A DNA stretch of 56,905 nucleotides from Xanthobacteraceae bacterium. GTDB lineage: Bacteria; Pseudomonadota; Alphaproteobacteria; Rhizobiales; Xanthobacteraceae. Both the position numbers and the translations under genes were made by a program. Location of the stretch: positions 1-56,905 of the forward strand of contig JAIESI010000307.1 in the NCBI GenBank assembly GCA_019746135.1, given 5' to 3'. Position 1 is the stretch's first letter. Each line of letters opens with the position of its first letter. The notes under the pieces are model-generated. The model did not search any database, was not told the origin of the DNA, and saw only the letters and a program-made list of their open reading frames with translations. This document shows positions 1-8,530 of the stretch, in pieces.

Positions 1-200
1 GCAGCCTGAAACGATACCCTCGTGTTATCGGAGATCGCGCCGCACCGAATTCCAACCACTTTCCGGACGGCACCCTCGTGCAGCGGGGCAACGTTCACAA
101 CTGGGTAAATCGCGGACCCGAGAAGTGCATTCTCGCAGCGGTCTTGCTTGACGCCGACCCGGTTACCGTGAATGGCCAGCCGCTCCCTGCTCATGGATGA
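1..200 (+). CDS. Cupin-domain protein, C-terminal part only
   Basis: The window opens inside a gene. Reading from base 3 gives about 65 residues ending at the TGA at 198-200. The segment contains DGTLVQRGNVHNWVNRG, which matches the second conserved motif of small single-domain cupins (G-x5-P-x-G-x2-HxxxN type), followed by a hydrophobic strand (CILAAVLLDADPV). Such cupins are small metal-binding beta-barrel proteins, often found near catabolic genes. The start and first motif lie left of the window, so substrate and activity cannot be assigned. The next gene begins 125 bases downstream on the same strand. Confidence 0.7.
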   Translation, partial: SLKRYPRVIGDRAAPNSNHFPDGTLVQRGNVHNWVNRGPEKCILAAVLLDADPVTVNGQPLPAHG

Positions 201-325
201 CGGCCAATCGCCGAATCGGATTGAGCCGCTCTCCGTTTGCAAAAACGCGGGCCGCCTTTCAGGCGGCTGATCGCAGTGATCCGGCAAGAAAAGAGAATAC
301 GGGCATGAGAATACGGGAGGGAACG

Positions 326-1291
326 ATGAGTGTAACCAGGCGCCCGCTGCTGGCGCTGGCCTTGGTCTTGGGATTCTCGGGTGGCACGTTCGGTGCGGAC
401 TATCCAGACCGCCCCATAAAGTTGGTCATGCCGACCACCGCCGGTGGAAATCCTGATCTCGTCGCACGTGTCGTTGCGAGCCGGGTTGAAAAACTTTTGA
501 AGCAGCCGATCGTTTTTGAGTATCGCCCGGGTGCCAATACGATCATTGGTACACAAGGCGTCGCGCAGGCTGAACCTGATGGATACACGGTGCTGGGAAC
601 CACCAGTGCCATCTCAACCAACGAAGTGATCCAGCAGAAGCTACCGTATAATTTATTTCGTGATTTGACGCCTGTCGCCCACACGAGCGTCAGTCCAGGC
701 TTTGTCCTGGTTGTGAACGCGACCGTTCCGGCGAAGACGGCTGCGGAACTTATCTCATATGCAAAGTCGAATCCGGTTTCCTTCGGATCGCCGGGGGTCG
801 GCAATTCAACGCATCTTGCAGTCGAGTATTTCAATTACCTGGCCCATACATCGATGCTCCACGTCCCGTTTCGCGGATCGAATCCAGCCGTGTTGGCTCT
901 CGTGGCAGGCACGGTTCAGGTTATGATTACGCCGTTGGCCGCAGTGAATGAACACATCGCCAGCGGTGCGCTGCGGGCACTTGCTGTTACAGGGAATCAA
1001 CCGTTCGATGCGCTTCCTGGTGTGCCGCTGCTCAAGGACAGCCTACCCGGGTACAACATCGCCGGGAATTGGAATGGATGGTTCGTTCCCGCCCGCACTC
1101 CAAGCGCAATCGTGCGTACCTTGAATGAAGCGGTGCGAACGGCCATGAAAGACCCGGCCGTTGTTGTTGCTCTGGATAAGCTTGGTTACGTTCCTGAGGA
1201 CATGAGTCCCGCTGATTTTGCCAAAGTGGTTCGCGATGAGGTCAAGTTGTGGGAGGACGTTGTCCGCAAGGCGAACGTCAAACTGCAATAG
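326..1291 (+). CDS. Bug/TctC-family tripartite tricarboxylate transporter substrate-binding protein
   Basis: This 321-residue protein has a signal peptide (residues 1 to about 22, ending TFGA) followed by DYPDRPIKLVMPTTAGGNPD, the standard opening of mature Bug proteins. The family's ligand-loop blocks are present: EYRPGANTIIGTQ and EPDGYTVL. Bug proteins bind carboxylic acids in the periplasm and usually deliver them to a TctAB-type permease. I chose the ATG at 326 because a GGGAGG box precedes it and the signal peptide begins there; an in-frame ATG at 305 is possible. In the first ligand loop TTAGGNPDLVAR has N-P-D where most relatives have x-T-D or x-A-D, so ligand preference may differ. 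No permease gene is nearby. Confidence 0.92.
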   Translation: MSVTRRPLLALALVLGFSGGTFGADYPDRPIKLVMPTTAGGNPDLVARVVASRVEKLLKQPIVFEYRPGANTIIGTQGVAQAEPDGYTVLGTTSAISTNEVIQQKLPYNLFRDLTPVAHTSVSPGFVLVVNATVPAKTAAELISYAKSNPVSFGSPGVGNSTHLAVEYFNYLAHTSMLHVPFRGSNPAVLALVAGTVQVMITPLAAVNEHIASGALRALAVTGNQPFDALPGVPLLKDSLPGYNIAGNWNGWFVPARTPSAIVRTLNEAVRTAMKDPAVVVALDKLGYVPEDMSPADFAKVVRDEVKLWEDVVRKANVKLQ

Positions 1292-1708
1292 GTCTCGGCT
1301 TCGGGACGCTATCGGCCCGATCACGAATGTCGGTGGGGTTGGGTGAGAAATACGCCGCTTTTGGAACGGTGAGATCTGGAGCGCGGCAATATGCGTCCGA
1401 AGAGGACGCGCCCCGGGGCGAGGGGCAGGGACGCCCCGGCGGGCACCGGGCGGATGCTCACGGTCGGGCTGGCTCCCGCCGACGGTGTTCGGTCTTGTAA
1501 GCTGGGCCACGCGCGGGCAGGCGGATGCCAATTCCGCAACCGGCGTCTGAGCGCGCTGTATCGAGCGTTGCACGGGTCGGTTCTGCCGGTCTTGGCGCCG
1601 CGACCGGGTGAGCGCACCCTCGGGTATGTCGGGATTTTGCCCCGGATTTCACCTAGATTGTCTGCTTCACCCGGCCGGGATTGCACCCCGGCGACGACGG
1701 AGAAGCCG
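1292..1708 (+). other. Intergenic stretch without a convincing gene
   Basis: These 417 bases separate the Bug gene from the DUF2277 gene. Open frames exist on both strands, but their translations are Arg/Pro/Ala-rich, typical of random high-GC DNA, and I recognise no family. I saw no tRNA fold or clear terminator. The sequence presumably includes the promoter of the following gene. Confidence 0.5.
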
Positions 1709-1981
1709 ATGTGCCGTAACATTCGTACGCTCTTCAACTTCGAGCCTCCTGCGACCGAGGATGAGATCCACGCTTCCGCGCTGCAGTTCGTCCGCAAGCT
1801 GAGCGGCTTCACGCATCCGTCCAAGGCCAACGAACCTGCTTTCCAGCGCGCGATCGATGAGGTTGCGGACGCCGCGCGACGGCTGATTGATTCGCTTCAG
1901 ACGTCGGCCCCTGCGCGCGACCGGGAGGTCGAGGCCGCGAAGGCGAGGGCGAGGGCACGCGAGAGGTACGGCACGGCCTGA
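1709..1981 (+). CDS. DUF2277 family protein
   Basis: This 90-residue cytosolic protein opens with MCRNIRTLFNFEPPATEDEI and continues with a helical QFVRKLSGFTHPSKANE segment, the hallmark of the DUF2277 family. The length matches the family. The C-terminus is an Arg/Ala-rich helix (AKARARARERYG). The function of the family is unknown. The start is the ATG at 1709, since the conserved MCRNI motif begins there, and the longer upstream frame has no family similarity. It is followed 39 bases later by a flavin monooxygenase gene on the same strand, but nothing ties the two together functionally. Confidence 0.85.
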   Translation: MCRNIRTLFNFEPPATEDEIHASALQFVRKLSGFTHPSKANEPAFQRAIDEVADAARRLIDSLQTSAPARDREVEAAKARARARERYGTA

Positions 1982-2020
1982 TTCTGGCCTGCATCGATCA
2001 GTAGGCGGGAAACACCGGTC

Positions 2021-3349
2021 ATGACCGATCGCAAGCGTCAGATGCATCTCGGCGTCTTCGTGCTGGGTAGCGGCAATCATTCGGCCGGGTGGCGCTACGA
2101 AGGCGCCACCGTGAGCAGCTGCAGCTTTCCGGTGATGCAGTCGATCGCGCGCATCGCCGAGCGCGGGAAATTCGACCTGTTCTTCATCTCCGACGGCTTG
2201 GCGGTGGACGCCGGCGATCATCCGTCGTTCGTCAGCCGGTTCGAGCCGCTCACGCTGCTGTCGGCCCTGAGCGCGGTGACCACCCACATCGGGCTTGGTG
2301 CCACGGTGTCGACGAGCTTCGGCGAGCCGTTTCATGTCGCCCGCGCTTTCGCCTCGCTCGATCACCTCAGTGGCGGCCGCGCCGGCTGGAACGTCGTCAC
2401 CAGCTCGCACAGCAAGGCGGCGCTCAACTTCAGCAAGACCAGTCTTGCCGAGCACGACCTGCGCTACGAGATCGCCACCGAGTTCGTCGATGTGGTGCGC
2501 GGGCTGTGGGATTGCTGGGACGACGGCGCGATCGTTGCCGACAAGGCGACCGGCACCTACCTCGACGCTTCCAAGGTCCGGCCGCTCGATCACAAAGGGC
2601 GGTTCTATCAGGTGAAAGGCCCGCTCAACATCGAGCGGTCGCCGCAGGGCCATCCGGTCATCATCCAGGCCGGCGGCTCGGTGCCCGGGCAGGAGCTTTC
2701 GGCCCGTTCGGCCGACCTGGTGTTTTCCGTGGTCAACGGCGACAAGGCGTCGGCCAAGGCCGCCTACGACAGCCTGAAGCAGCGCGTGGTCAAGCACGGC
2801 CGGGCGCCGCACGAGGTGCCGATCCTGCCTGGCGTGATGCCGATCATCGGCGAGACCGACCAGCAGGCCAGGGAGCAGCTCGCCCGCCTGCAAAGCTGGT
2901 TGACGCCGACGAACGCGATGGCGCTGGTGTCGCAGCGCATCGGTTTCGACATCTCCGGCTATCCGCTGGACGGTCCGGTCCCCGACTTTCCGGAAAAGAC
3001 CGAGCGCGGCCAGGCCTTCTCGCGGACGCTGCTCGAGATGGCGCGGCGCGAGAAGATGACGCTGCGCGACCTCTACAACGTGACGGCGGCGGCGCGCGGC
3101 CATTGGGTGCTTTACGGCACGCCGAAGAGGATCGCCGACACCTTAGAGGAATGGTTCGCGGAGAGCCTCGCCGACGGCTTCGTCGTCATGCCGGCCCATT
3201 TCCCCGGCGCGTTCGACGACTTCGTCGACAAGGTGGTGCCGGAGTTGCAGCGGCGCGGGCTGTATCGGAAGGAGTATGCCGGGACGACGTTGCGCTCGCA
3301 TCTTGGCCTGGAGCGGCGCGAGATCGTGCGGCGTCAGGCTGCGTCGTAG
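2021..3349 (+). CDS. LLM-class flavin-dependent monooxygenase (NtaA/SnaA/DszA type)
   Basis: This 442-residue bacterial-luciferase-like protein belongs to the subgroup that includes nitrilotriacetate, pristinamycin and dibenzothiophene-sulfone monooxygenases. Visible family blocks are HLGVFVLGSGNHSAGWR at the N-terminus, RGKFDLFFISDGLAVD, SGGRAGWNVVTSSH in the central flavin region, HKGRFYQVKGPLNIERSPQG and QAGGSVPGQ. The C-terminal LYGTPKRIADTLEEWFAE is the usual closing helix. These enzymes use reduced FMN, supplied by a separate reductase, to oxygenate small organic molecules in the cytosol. No FMN reductase lies next to it. The ATG at 2021 is followed directly by the family N-terminus. 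The substrate cannot be deduced from sequence. Confidence 0.9.
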   Translation: MTDRKRQMHLGVFVLGSGNHSAGWRYEGATVSSCSFPVMQSIARIAERGKFDLFFISDGLAVDAGDHPSFVSRFEPLTLLSALSAVTTHIGLGATVSTSFGEPFHVARAFASLDHLSGGRAGWNVVTSSHSKAALNFSKTSLAEHDLRYEIATEFVDVVRGLWDCWDDGAIVADKATGTYLDASKVRPLDHKGRFYQVKGPLNIERSPQGHPVIIQAGGSVPGQELSARSADLVFSVVNGDKASAKAAYDSLKQRVVKHGRAPHEVPILPGVMPIIGETDQQAREQLARLQSWLTPTNAMALVSQRIGFDISGYPLDGPVPDFPEKTERGQAFSRTLLEMARREKMTLRDLYNVTAAARGHWVLYGTPKRIADTLEEWFAESLADGFVVMPAHFPGAFDDFVDKVVPELQRRGLYRKEYAGTTLRSHLGLERREIVRRQAAS

Positions 3350-3442
3350 CCTGGATTGGCGCCCCCGGACTCGCTGCGCTCAACCCGTCCTGCGGATTGC
3401 ACGGAAAGGTGGTAACGTCGCCTGCTTTCAGTGGGGGCGATC

Positions 3443-3970
3443 ATGGTGCGGCTGTTTGTGCTTGGGATTGTAGCAACCCTCTTTGCAATCGAGAGCGCGG
3501 ACGCCAGGCGCTTCGGAAGATTTGTGAGCGGTATGGCACGTGGCGCAATACAAGGCGGCGCTGAGGCAGGCGTGCGCTCATACGTAACAAAAAGCTATGG
3601 TCCTGACGTCCTGACTGTCGACCAACTCGTGTCCTGTCTCAAAAGAGCAGGCTCGCTCGATGAGGAAAGTGAGCAGCTGGAAGCAAAGCGGACAAGCTTG
3701 CAGGACGCTCAAAAAGACTTGGACGCATTCGCGGAACGTGTCGAGAGAAAGCGGCGGACCACGGATACCAGAAGCCAGAGGCAGGTCGACAGCTTCAACT
3801 CGGACGTTGATGCTTATAACGCCAGCGTGCGCCGTGTTAAGGCCCAGCGAGAGGAATTCAATCGACAGGTGGACGCACATAACTCGAGTGCGAGCATGTT
3901 TAATATGTCGTGCGCCAAGAAATACTACGCTGACGACATGGAAAGGGCGCGCGTGTTGGCAGGCCTGTAG
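3443..3970 (+). CDS. Secreted coiled-coil protein of unknown function
   Basis: This 175-residue protein has an N-terminal signal peptide (MVRLFVLGIVATLFAIESADA) preceded by a GGGGGCG ribosome site. The mature part has a short Gly/Arg-rich stretch, then a long charged coiled coil from about residue 65 to 150 (SLDEESEQLEAKRTSLQDAQ onward, with heptad-like Leu/Ala spacing). Cysteines stand at the start of the coil (VSCLKRAG) and near the end (NMSCAKK), so a disulfide closing the hairpin is possible. I do not recognise a named family. The gene converges on folE, 39 bases away. Codon use is less GC-biased than its neighbours, which could mean recent acquisition or weak selection. Confidence 0.75.
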   Translation: MVRLFVLGIVATLFAIESADARRFGRFVSGMARGAIQGGAEAGVRSYVTKSYGPDVLTVDQLVSCLKRAGSLDEESEQLEAKRTSLQDAQKDLDAFAERVERKRRTTDTRSQRQVDSFNSDVDAYNASVRRVKAQREEFNRQVDAHNSSASMFNMSCAKKYYADDMERARVLAGL

Positions 3971-4009
3971 CCAGCCGCACAGCCAACGGATATCGGTCCC
4001 AATCCGTGT

Positions 4010-4630
4010 TCAAAGCGTCGCGCGCTCGCGCAGATGCAGCGACGCCAGGAATTCCTGTCGCGTCGCGGCCTGGGTGCGGAACACGCCGAGCATGCGGCTC
4101 GTGACCATCGACACCCCCGGCTTGTGGACGCCTCGCGTCGTCATGCAGTGGTGCGTCGCCTCGATGATCACGGCGACGCCGAGCGGCTTCAGCACCTTGC
4201 TCATGCAGGACGCGATTTCGGCCGTCATCTTCTCCTGGATCTGCAGCCGCCGTGCATAGACGTCCACCAGACGCGCCAGCTTGGAAATTCCGACGACGCG
4301 TCGCTGCGGCAGGTAGGCGATGTGTGCCTTGCCGATGATGGGCGCGAGATGATGCTCGCAATGGGATTCGAACGGAATGTCCCTGAGCGCGATGATTTCA
4401 TCGTAGCCGGCGACCTCTTCGAATGTCCGGCTGAGGAATTCGTTCGGATCCTGCGCATAGCCGGAGAACCAGTCTTCGAACGCGCGCGCCACCCGCGCCG
4501 GCGTGCCGCGCAGTCCTTCGCGGTCCGGATCATCTCCCGCCCATCGCAACAACACCCGGACCGCAGCTTCGGCTTCGGATCGCGAAGGCTTTTCGGCGGG
4601 AACGCGGGCTTTGCGAAGCAACCTTGCCAT
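4010..4630 (-). CDS. folE: GTP cyclohydrolase I
   Basis: This 206-residue enzyme converts GTP to 7,8-dihydroneopterin triphosphate, the first step of tetrahydrofolate (and pterin) synthesis. The zinc ligands are present as Cys91 and His94 in [19 protein letters not shown] and Cys162 in [15 protein letters not shown]. The family blocks [17 protein letters not shown] and [19 protein letters not shown] are intact, so it is the classical type I enzyme. The start at 4630 has GAGG six bases upstream; longer starts would add an unrelated extension. It is a single-gene unit convergent with the coiled-coil gene. Presence next to catabolic genes does not imply a catabolic role. Confidence 0.97.
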   Translation of the reverse strand: MARLLRKARVPAEKPSRSEAEAAVRVLLRWAGDDPDREGLRGTPARVARAFEDWFSGYAQDPNEFLSRTFEEVAGYDEIIALRDIPFESHCEHHLAPIIGKAHIAYLPQRRVVGISKLARLVDVYARRLQIQEKMTAEIASCMSKVLKPLGVAVIIEATHHCMTTRGVHKPGVSMVTSRMLGVFRTQAATRQEFLASLHLRERATL

Positions 4631-4894
4631 GGGTGACCTCGGGTCTGAGCGGGCGGCGAAGGTGCAAATTCGCTCGCGCCGGCAGAGTTCCACGCCACAG
4701 GCAGCCGGCAAGCGAACGAGCGTCGATTCCGCGCAGGCTTTTGCAACGCAGCGCTGCGGCGGAACTGCGGGCGACGCCCGTGCAGGGATAGGCCGGCGGC
4801 GCGCCGCGGGTTGGTGGAGCGGGGAGCGGTGCCTGCGGGTCCGGCCTTGTCAACCGGGCGCCTTCCGGGGTGAGGAGATGGCGCCGGCCTGGGT

Positions 4895-5320
4895 CTATTT
4901 GACCGTCACCGTGATTTTTCGCGAAACGACCGGCGGGTTGAACGGAAAATGCTTGCTGTCACCCAGCACCAGCTGAAGCGTGTGCTTGCCGGGCGGCAAC
5001 TCGACCCGGGCTTCGGTCTGTCCCGCGCCGAAATGCAGATGCGACTTGTCCTGTGGGATGGGCTCGTTCAGGTTCAGCGGCTCGTTCACGTTGACAAGCA
5101 GATGATGGTGGCCGGCGTTGGCGAAGTCGTCGCCGGCATGCGTCACGCCCATGTTGCGGAGACCAAAGCGGCACCAGAACGCCCCTTTGATCACCGTGCC
5201 GTCCTGCGGCCAGATGAAATAAAGATAGGCGTCCTTGGGTGCCGCCGTGCCCTGGGCTCGAGCGGGACACGAAAGCAGCGACAGCGCTGCCGACAGCACG
5301 AGGATCGGCGTGATGTTCAT
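4895..5320 (-). CDS. DUF4399 periplasmic protein
   Basis: This 141-residue protein has a cleavable signal peptide (through ARAQG). The mature part carries the DUF4399 signature: YFIWPQDGTVIKGAFWCRFG, then a His-rich NAGHHHLLVN motif, and PPGKHTLQLVLGD toward the end. The fold is predicted to be a single beta-sandwich domain in the periplasm. The clustered histidines suggest metal or ligand binding, but no function is established. It starts 24 bases downstream of the stop of the cyclase/FGE-fold gene on the same strand, so the two may be co-transcribed. The PPVV-x-RKITVTVK ending is typical of the family. Confidence 0.85.
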   Translation of the reverse strand: MNITPILVLSAALSLLSCPARAQGTAAPKDAYLYFIWPQDGTVIKGAFWCRFGLRNMGVTHAGDDFANAGHHHLLVNVNEPLNLNEPIPQDKSHLHFGAGQTEARVELPPGKHTLQLVLGDSKHFPFNPPVVSRKITVTVK

Positions 5321-5344
5321 GGCGCTCCCTTTCTCGATCGCATT

Positions 5345-7246
5345 CTACCGGGACAGGGCAATTCGAAAGCCGTGCGTCGGATAGCGCACCACCGCGTCGT
5401 AACGATCCCGGTTCGCCGGTCGCGCATAGCGCTCGTCGTTCCTCCAGGATCCGGACCGGATCACGCGCGCGGTGCAGTCGCCGCCCTCCAGCCAGGCGGA
5501 GCCGTCGGCCGGCGCGCCGATATAGCTCTTGTGCCAGCAGTCCTCGACCCATTGATCGACGCTGCCGCCCATGTCGTAGAGCCCGAACGGATTGGGCTGG
5601 AATGTGCCGACCTTGACCGGCTGCTCGGCAGCCGCGACGTCGGTGCAATTCTTGCAATTGGCCATGCCCCGCTGGAATTGATCGCCCCACCAGTATCTCG
5701 TTTGGGTGTCGCCGCGCGCCGCGTACTCCCATTCGGCCTCGCTTGGCAGCCGATATGCTTTGCCCGTGACCTTCGACAGCCACGCGGTGAATTGCTTGGC
5801 ATCGTTCCAGCTCATGTTGGTCGCGGGAGAGTCGTCGTTGCGCTCCGCCGTAAAGGCGCAGGCGTTCGCCGCCGCGCACTGATTCCATTCGCGACTGGTG
5901 ATCGGAAACTTGCTGAGCGCGAACGGCTTGATCGTGACCCGGTGAATCGGCTTTTCGGAAGCGTCGTCATTGCTGCCCATCGAAAAGCTGCCGCCGGCGA
6001 GTGCGATCATCTCAGGCTCTTTCAGCGGCGGCGTTGCCGGCGTCTTGGTTGCCGAGGGAAGCGCCGCTTGCGGCGCCACTTGCTGCGTGCCCGATGGTGA
6101 GGGCTGCTGGGACCCCTGCTGCGTGGTCGCCTGCTGGGTGGTCGATGGTGAAGGCTGCGATGGCGCTTGCGGCGTGGCGGACCGGGAAGCCTGCGGTACG
6201 GCTTGCGGAGTCGGTGGAGGCGGACTCTGCGCGGTTGTTTGCGGTGGTGCGGTTGGAGGAGCCTGCGGCGTCGCCTGCTGTGTGGTCGATGGCGGAGGCT
6301 GCGGCGGCGCTTGCGGCGTGGCGGGCCGGGAAGCCTGCGGTACGGCCTGTGGAGTCGGAGAAGGCGGACTCTGCGCGGTTGTTTGCGATGGTGCGGTTGG
6401 AGGAGCCTGCGGCGTCGCTTGTTGTGTGGTCGAAGGCGGTGGCGTCGCTTGTGTCGCTGCGGATCGCGACGATTGCGGCGCGACGCGCGAGTCCGGGGCC
6501 GCTTTCGCTGTCTCCGGCGGGGCGGTGATGGCAGCCGGTCCCGTTGGGCCGGGTTGCTGCATCGGCGAATACAGGAACCAGAACGCGCCGCCTGCGCCGG
6601 CCGTCGTAAGGGCGACGAGCGCGATGGCGAGCGCAATCGGCCACTTCCGCGACGCCATCAGCGCGGACGGATCGGGCAGAACCCGATAAACCCTCACCGG
6701 GTCAGTGATGTTCTTGATTTGCCGATCGCCAAGCGACTGATAGCCGCAGACCAGCTTGTGCTTGACCTGCTCGTAGATGCCTCCGGAAATGTAGATATGT
6801 CCTGGACCGGCAATTCCCTCGAGCCGCGACGCAACATTGACGCCGTCGCCATACACGTCGTCCGGCTCGACGATCACATCACCGAGGTTGATGCCAATCC
6901 GGTAGACGATCCAGTGTTGGTGCGGCAGCGATGCGTTGCGGCCGATCATGCTTTGCTGAATGACGATGCCGCATCGGACCGCTTCGACCGGGCTGTCAAA
7001 GACCGCGATGAAACCATCGCCTGTGGTTTTGACGAGCTTGCCGTAGTGCTCGGCGATGGTCGGCTCGACCAGGTCGCGCTGGATGCGCCGGACCCGCGCG
7101 TAGGTCCCATCCTCGTCGATCTGCATCAGGCGGGTGTAGCCCGCGATGTCGCCCGCGAGGATTGCCGCGAGACGGCGCGAGGTGGCGCGGTGCGGAGAAT
7201 GTTCCGTACCGTCCTCAGAATGGATGCGATGAATGTCGCCGGGCAT
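5345..7246 (-). CDS. Class III adenylate/guanylate cyclase fused to a periplasmic FGE-fold domain
   Basis: This 633-residue one-pass membrane protein has a clear domain order. Residues 26-190 are a class III nucleotide cyclase domain with both metal aspartates (D33 in AGDIAGYTRLM, D77 in KTTGDGFIAVF) and the GDGVNVASRLE motif. Residues 203-227 are a transmembrane helix. Residues 228-410 are a Pro/Gln/Ala/Thr-rich linker built from tandem repeats. Residues 413-633 are a formylglycine-generating-enzyme/sulfatase-modifying-factor fold (GGSFSMGSNDD, RLPSEAEWEYAARG, VIRSGSWRND, HGFRIALSR). The paired catalytic cysteines of true FGE are missing, so this domain is more likely a ligand-binding or structural module. 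The predicted topology puts the cyclase inside and the FGE fold outside: a possible cAMP-producing sensor. Substrate (ATP or GTP) is not determined. Confidence 0.9.
   Translation of the reverse strand: MPGDIHRIHSEDGTEHSPHRATSRRLAAILAGDIAGYTRLMQIDEDGTYARVRRIQRDLVEPTIAEHYGKLVKTTGDGFIAVFDSPVEAVRCGIVIQQSMIGRNASLPHQHWIVYRIGINLGDVIVEPDDVYGDGVNVASRLEGIAGPGHIYISGGIYEQVKHKLVCGYQSLGDRQIKNITDPVRVYRVLPDPSALMASRKWPIALAIALVALTTAGAGGAFWFLYSPMQQPGPTGPAAITAPPETAKAAPDSRVAPQSSRSAATQATPPPSTTQQATPQAPPTAPSQTTAQSPPSPTPQAVPQASRPATPQAPPQPPPSTTQQATPQAPPTAPPQTTAQSPPPPTPQAVPQASRSATPQAPSQPSPSTTQQATTQQGSQQPSPSGTQQVAPQAALPSATKTPATPPLKEPEMIALAGGSFSMGSNDDASEKPIHRVTIKPFALSKFPITSREWNQCAAANACAFTAERNDDSPATNMSWNDAKQFTAWLSKVTGKAYRLPSEAEWEYAARGDTQTRYWWGDQFQRGMANCKNCTDVAAAEQPVKVGTFQPNPFGLYDMGGSVDQWVEDCWHKSYIGAPADGSAWLEGGDCTARVIRSGSWRNDERYARPANRDRYDAVVRYPTHGFRIALSR
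6131..6450 (-). repeat. 144-bp tandem repeat encoding the Pro/Gln-rich linker
   Basis: Two consecutive 144-bp units (6131-6274 and 6275-6418) and the start of a third (from 6419) lie inside the cyclase/FGE-fold gene. The landmark CTGCTGNGTGGTCGATGG begins each full unit exactly 144 bases apart, and GCTTGCGGCGTGGCGG recurs at 6165 and 6309. Each unit encodes 48 residues (PQAPPTAP, TTAQSPP, PQAVPQASR and similar). The unit length is a multiple of three, so copy-number change alters only linker length. Confidence 0.9.
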
Positions 7247-7603
7247 CGCTCAGCGCCTCACGGGCCGACCATGCGCCACCACGGATACTACGCCTGACGA
7301 CTGTGGCAGACAATTGCGTCAAAAAACGAGCACGGCGGTCTCCAAAGTAGTAGGGAACACGGACATTGAAAGTATTCCGAAGCGGTTTCGCTCGTCGGAC
7401 GGTGACGGCCGGTTTCAGCCGTTCATCACATCGAATGGCAACTGCCCCCCTCAAACCTCGCTACTCCCTGGTGGCGAGCGCGTCTCTGCTAAAATAAGGA
7501 ACTGATACCAGATACAGTCGGCCGCCGGCTCCGACGCGTTGGTCGCTCACATGACACAAGTGCCGGCGCTGAACGTGCTGCTGCCGGTATCCGGTTGAAA
7601 TAT
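7247..7603 (+). promoter_or_regulatory. Divergent promoter region between cyclase and aldo/keto reductase genes
   Basis: These 357 bases hold the start regions of two divergent genes. I found no RNA gene, no repeat and no recognisable operator. A 15-codon frame from the ATG at 7551 is too short to support. The promoters are assumed from position only. Confidence 0.4.
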
Positions 7604-8530
7604 ATGCCACGACCGTCGCATCTTGATCGCCGCACCGTGCTTGCCGGGTTGGCCGGTGCCGCCGCTCTTGCGGTGCCGTCGATCGGACCAGCCCAGGGCG
7701 GCGCGTCCATCATCCGAAAGATCCCGTCGAGCGGCGAGGCCGTCCCGGTGGTCGGCCTCGGCACATGGATCACGTTCAATGTCGGCAACGACCGCGTCGC
7801 GCGCGACGCCTGCGCCGAGGTGATGCGCGCCTTCTTCGCCGCGGGCGGCCGCATGATCGATTCGTCGCCGATGTACGGCTCGTCGCAGGACGTGGTCGGC
7901 TATGGGTTGCGCAAGCTCGGCTTGCCGGACGCGCTGTTCTCGGCCGACAAGGTGTGGATCTCGTCGCCCGCGCGCGGGCCGGCGCAGATCGAGACCTCGC
8001 GCCAGCGCTGGGGCGTGCCGCGCTTCGACCTGCTTCAGGTCCACAACCTGCTCTCCTGGGAGGAGCATCTGCCGATGCTGCTGCGCATGAAGGCCGAGGG
8101 CCGCGTGCGCACCGTCGGCATCACCACGTCGGAAGGCCGCCGTCACCGCGACATCGAGCGCCTCATGGCGAGGGAGCCGATCGACTTCGTGCAGGTGACC
8201 TACAATGTGCTCGACCGCGAGGTCGAGGCGCGCATCCTGCCGCTCGCGCGCGAGCGCGGCATCGGCGTGATCGTCAACCGGCCGTTCCGCGAGGGCGCGC
8301 TGATCCGGCAGGTCGCGCGTCACCGCCTTCCGGCCTGGGCCGCGGAGATCGGCTGCACGAGCTGGGCGCAGTTCCTGCTCAAGTTCGTCATCGCGCACCC
8401 GGACGTCACCTGCGCGATCCCCGCAACGGGCAACGTCGCGCATGTGCAGGAGAACATGGGCGTCGCGCGCGGCGCCCTGCCTGACGCTGCGATGCGCAAG
8501 CGCATGGCGGAACACGTCGAGGCGTTGTGA
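7604..8530 (+). CDS. Aldo/keto reductase with a twin-arginine-type leader
   Basis: This 308-residue protein has the sequence HLDRRTVLAGLAGAAALAVP near its N-terminus, which looks like a Tat export signal. The rest is an aldo/keto reductase (TIM barrel). The catalytic tetrad is visible as D86 and Y91 (MIDSSPMYGSSQ), K116 (SADKVWISS) and H147 (LLQVHNLL). AKRs reduce aldehydes and ketones with NAD(P)H, so export to the periplasm is surprising and cofactor supply there would be a problem unless it folds with the cofactor before Tat transport. The ATG at 7604 is preferred to the in-frame TTG at 7595. The stop overlaps the start of the next gene by one base, which suggests translational coupling. 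Confidence 0.88.
   Translation: MPRPSHLDRRTVLAGLAGAAALAVPSIGPAQGGASIIRKIPSSGEAVPVVGLGTWITFNVGNDRVARDACAEVMRAFFAAGGRMIDSSPMYGSSQDVVGYGLRKLGLPDALFSADKVWISSPARGPAQIETSRQRWGVPRFDLLQVHNLLSWEEHLPMLLRMKAEGRVRTVGITTSEGRRHRDIERLMAREPIDFVQVTYNVLDREVEARILPLARERGIGVIVNRPFREGALIRQVARHRLPAWAAEIGCTSWAQFLLKFVIAHPDVTCAIPATGNVAHVQENMGVARGALPDAAMRKRMAEHVEAL

Noticed and set aside
1667..3103. Long open frame antisense to the LLM monooxygenase gene
   Set aside because: Translation is Arg/His/Ala-rich with no family sequence; it mirrors the real gene in high-GC DNA.
7551..7598. 15-codon frame upstream of the aldo/keto reductase gene
   Set aside because: Too short, no ribosome site, and no composition signal.
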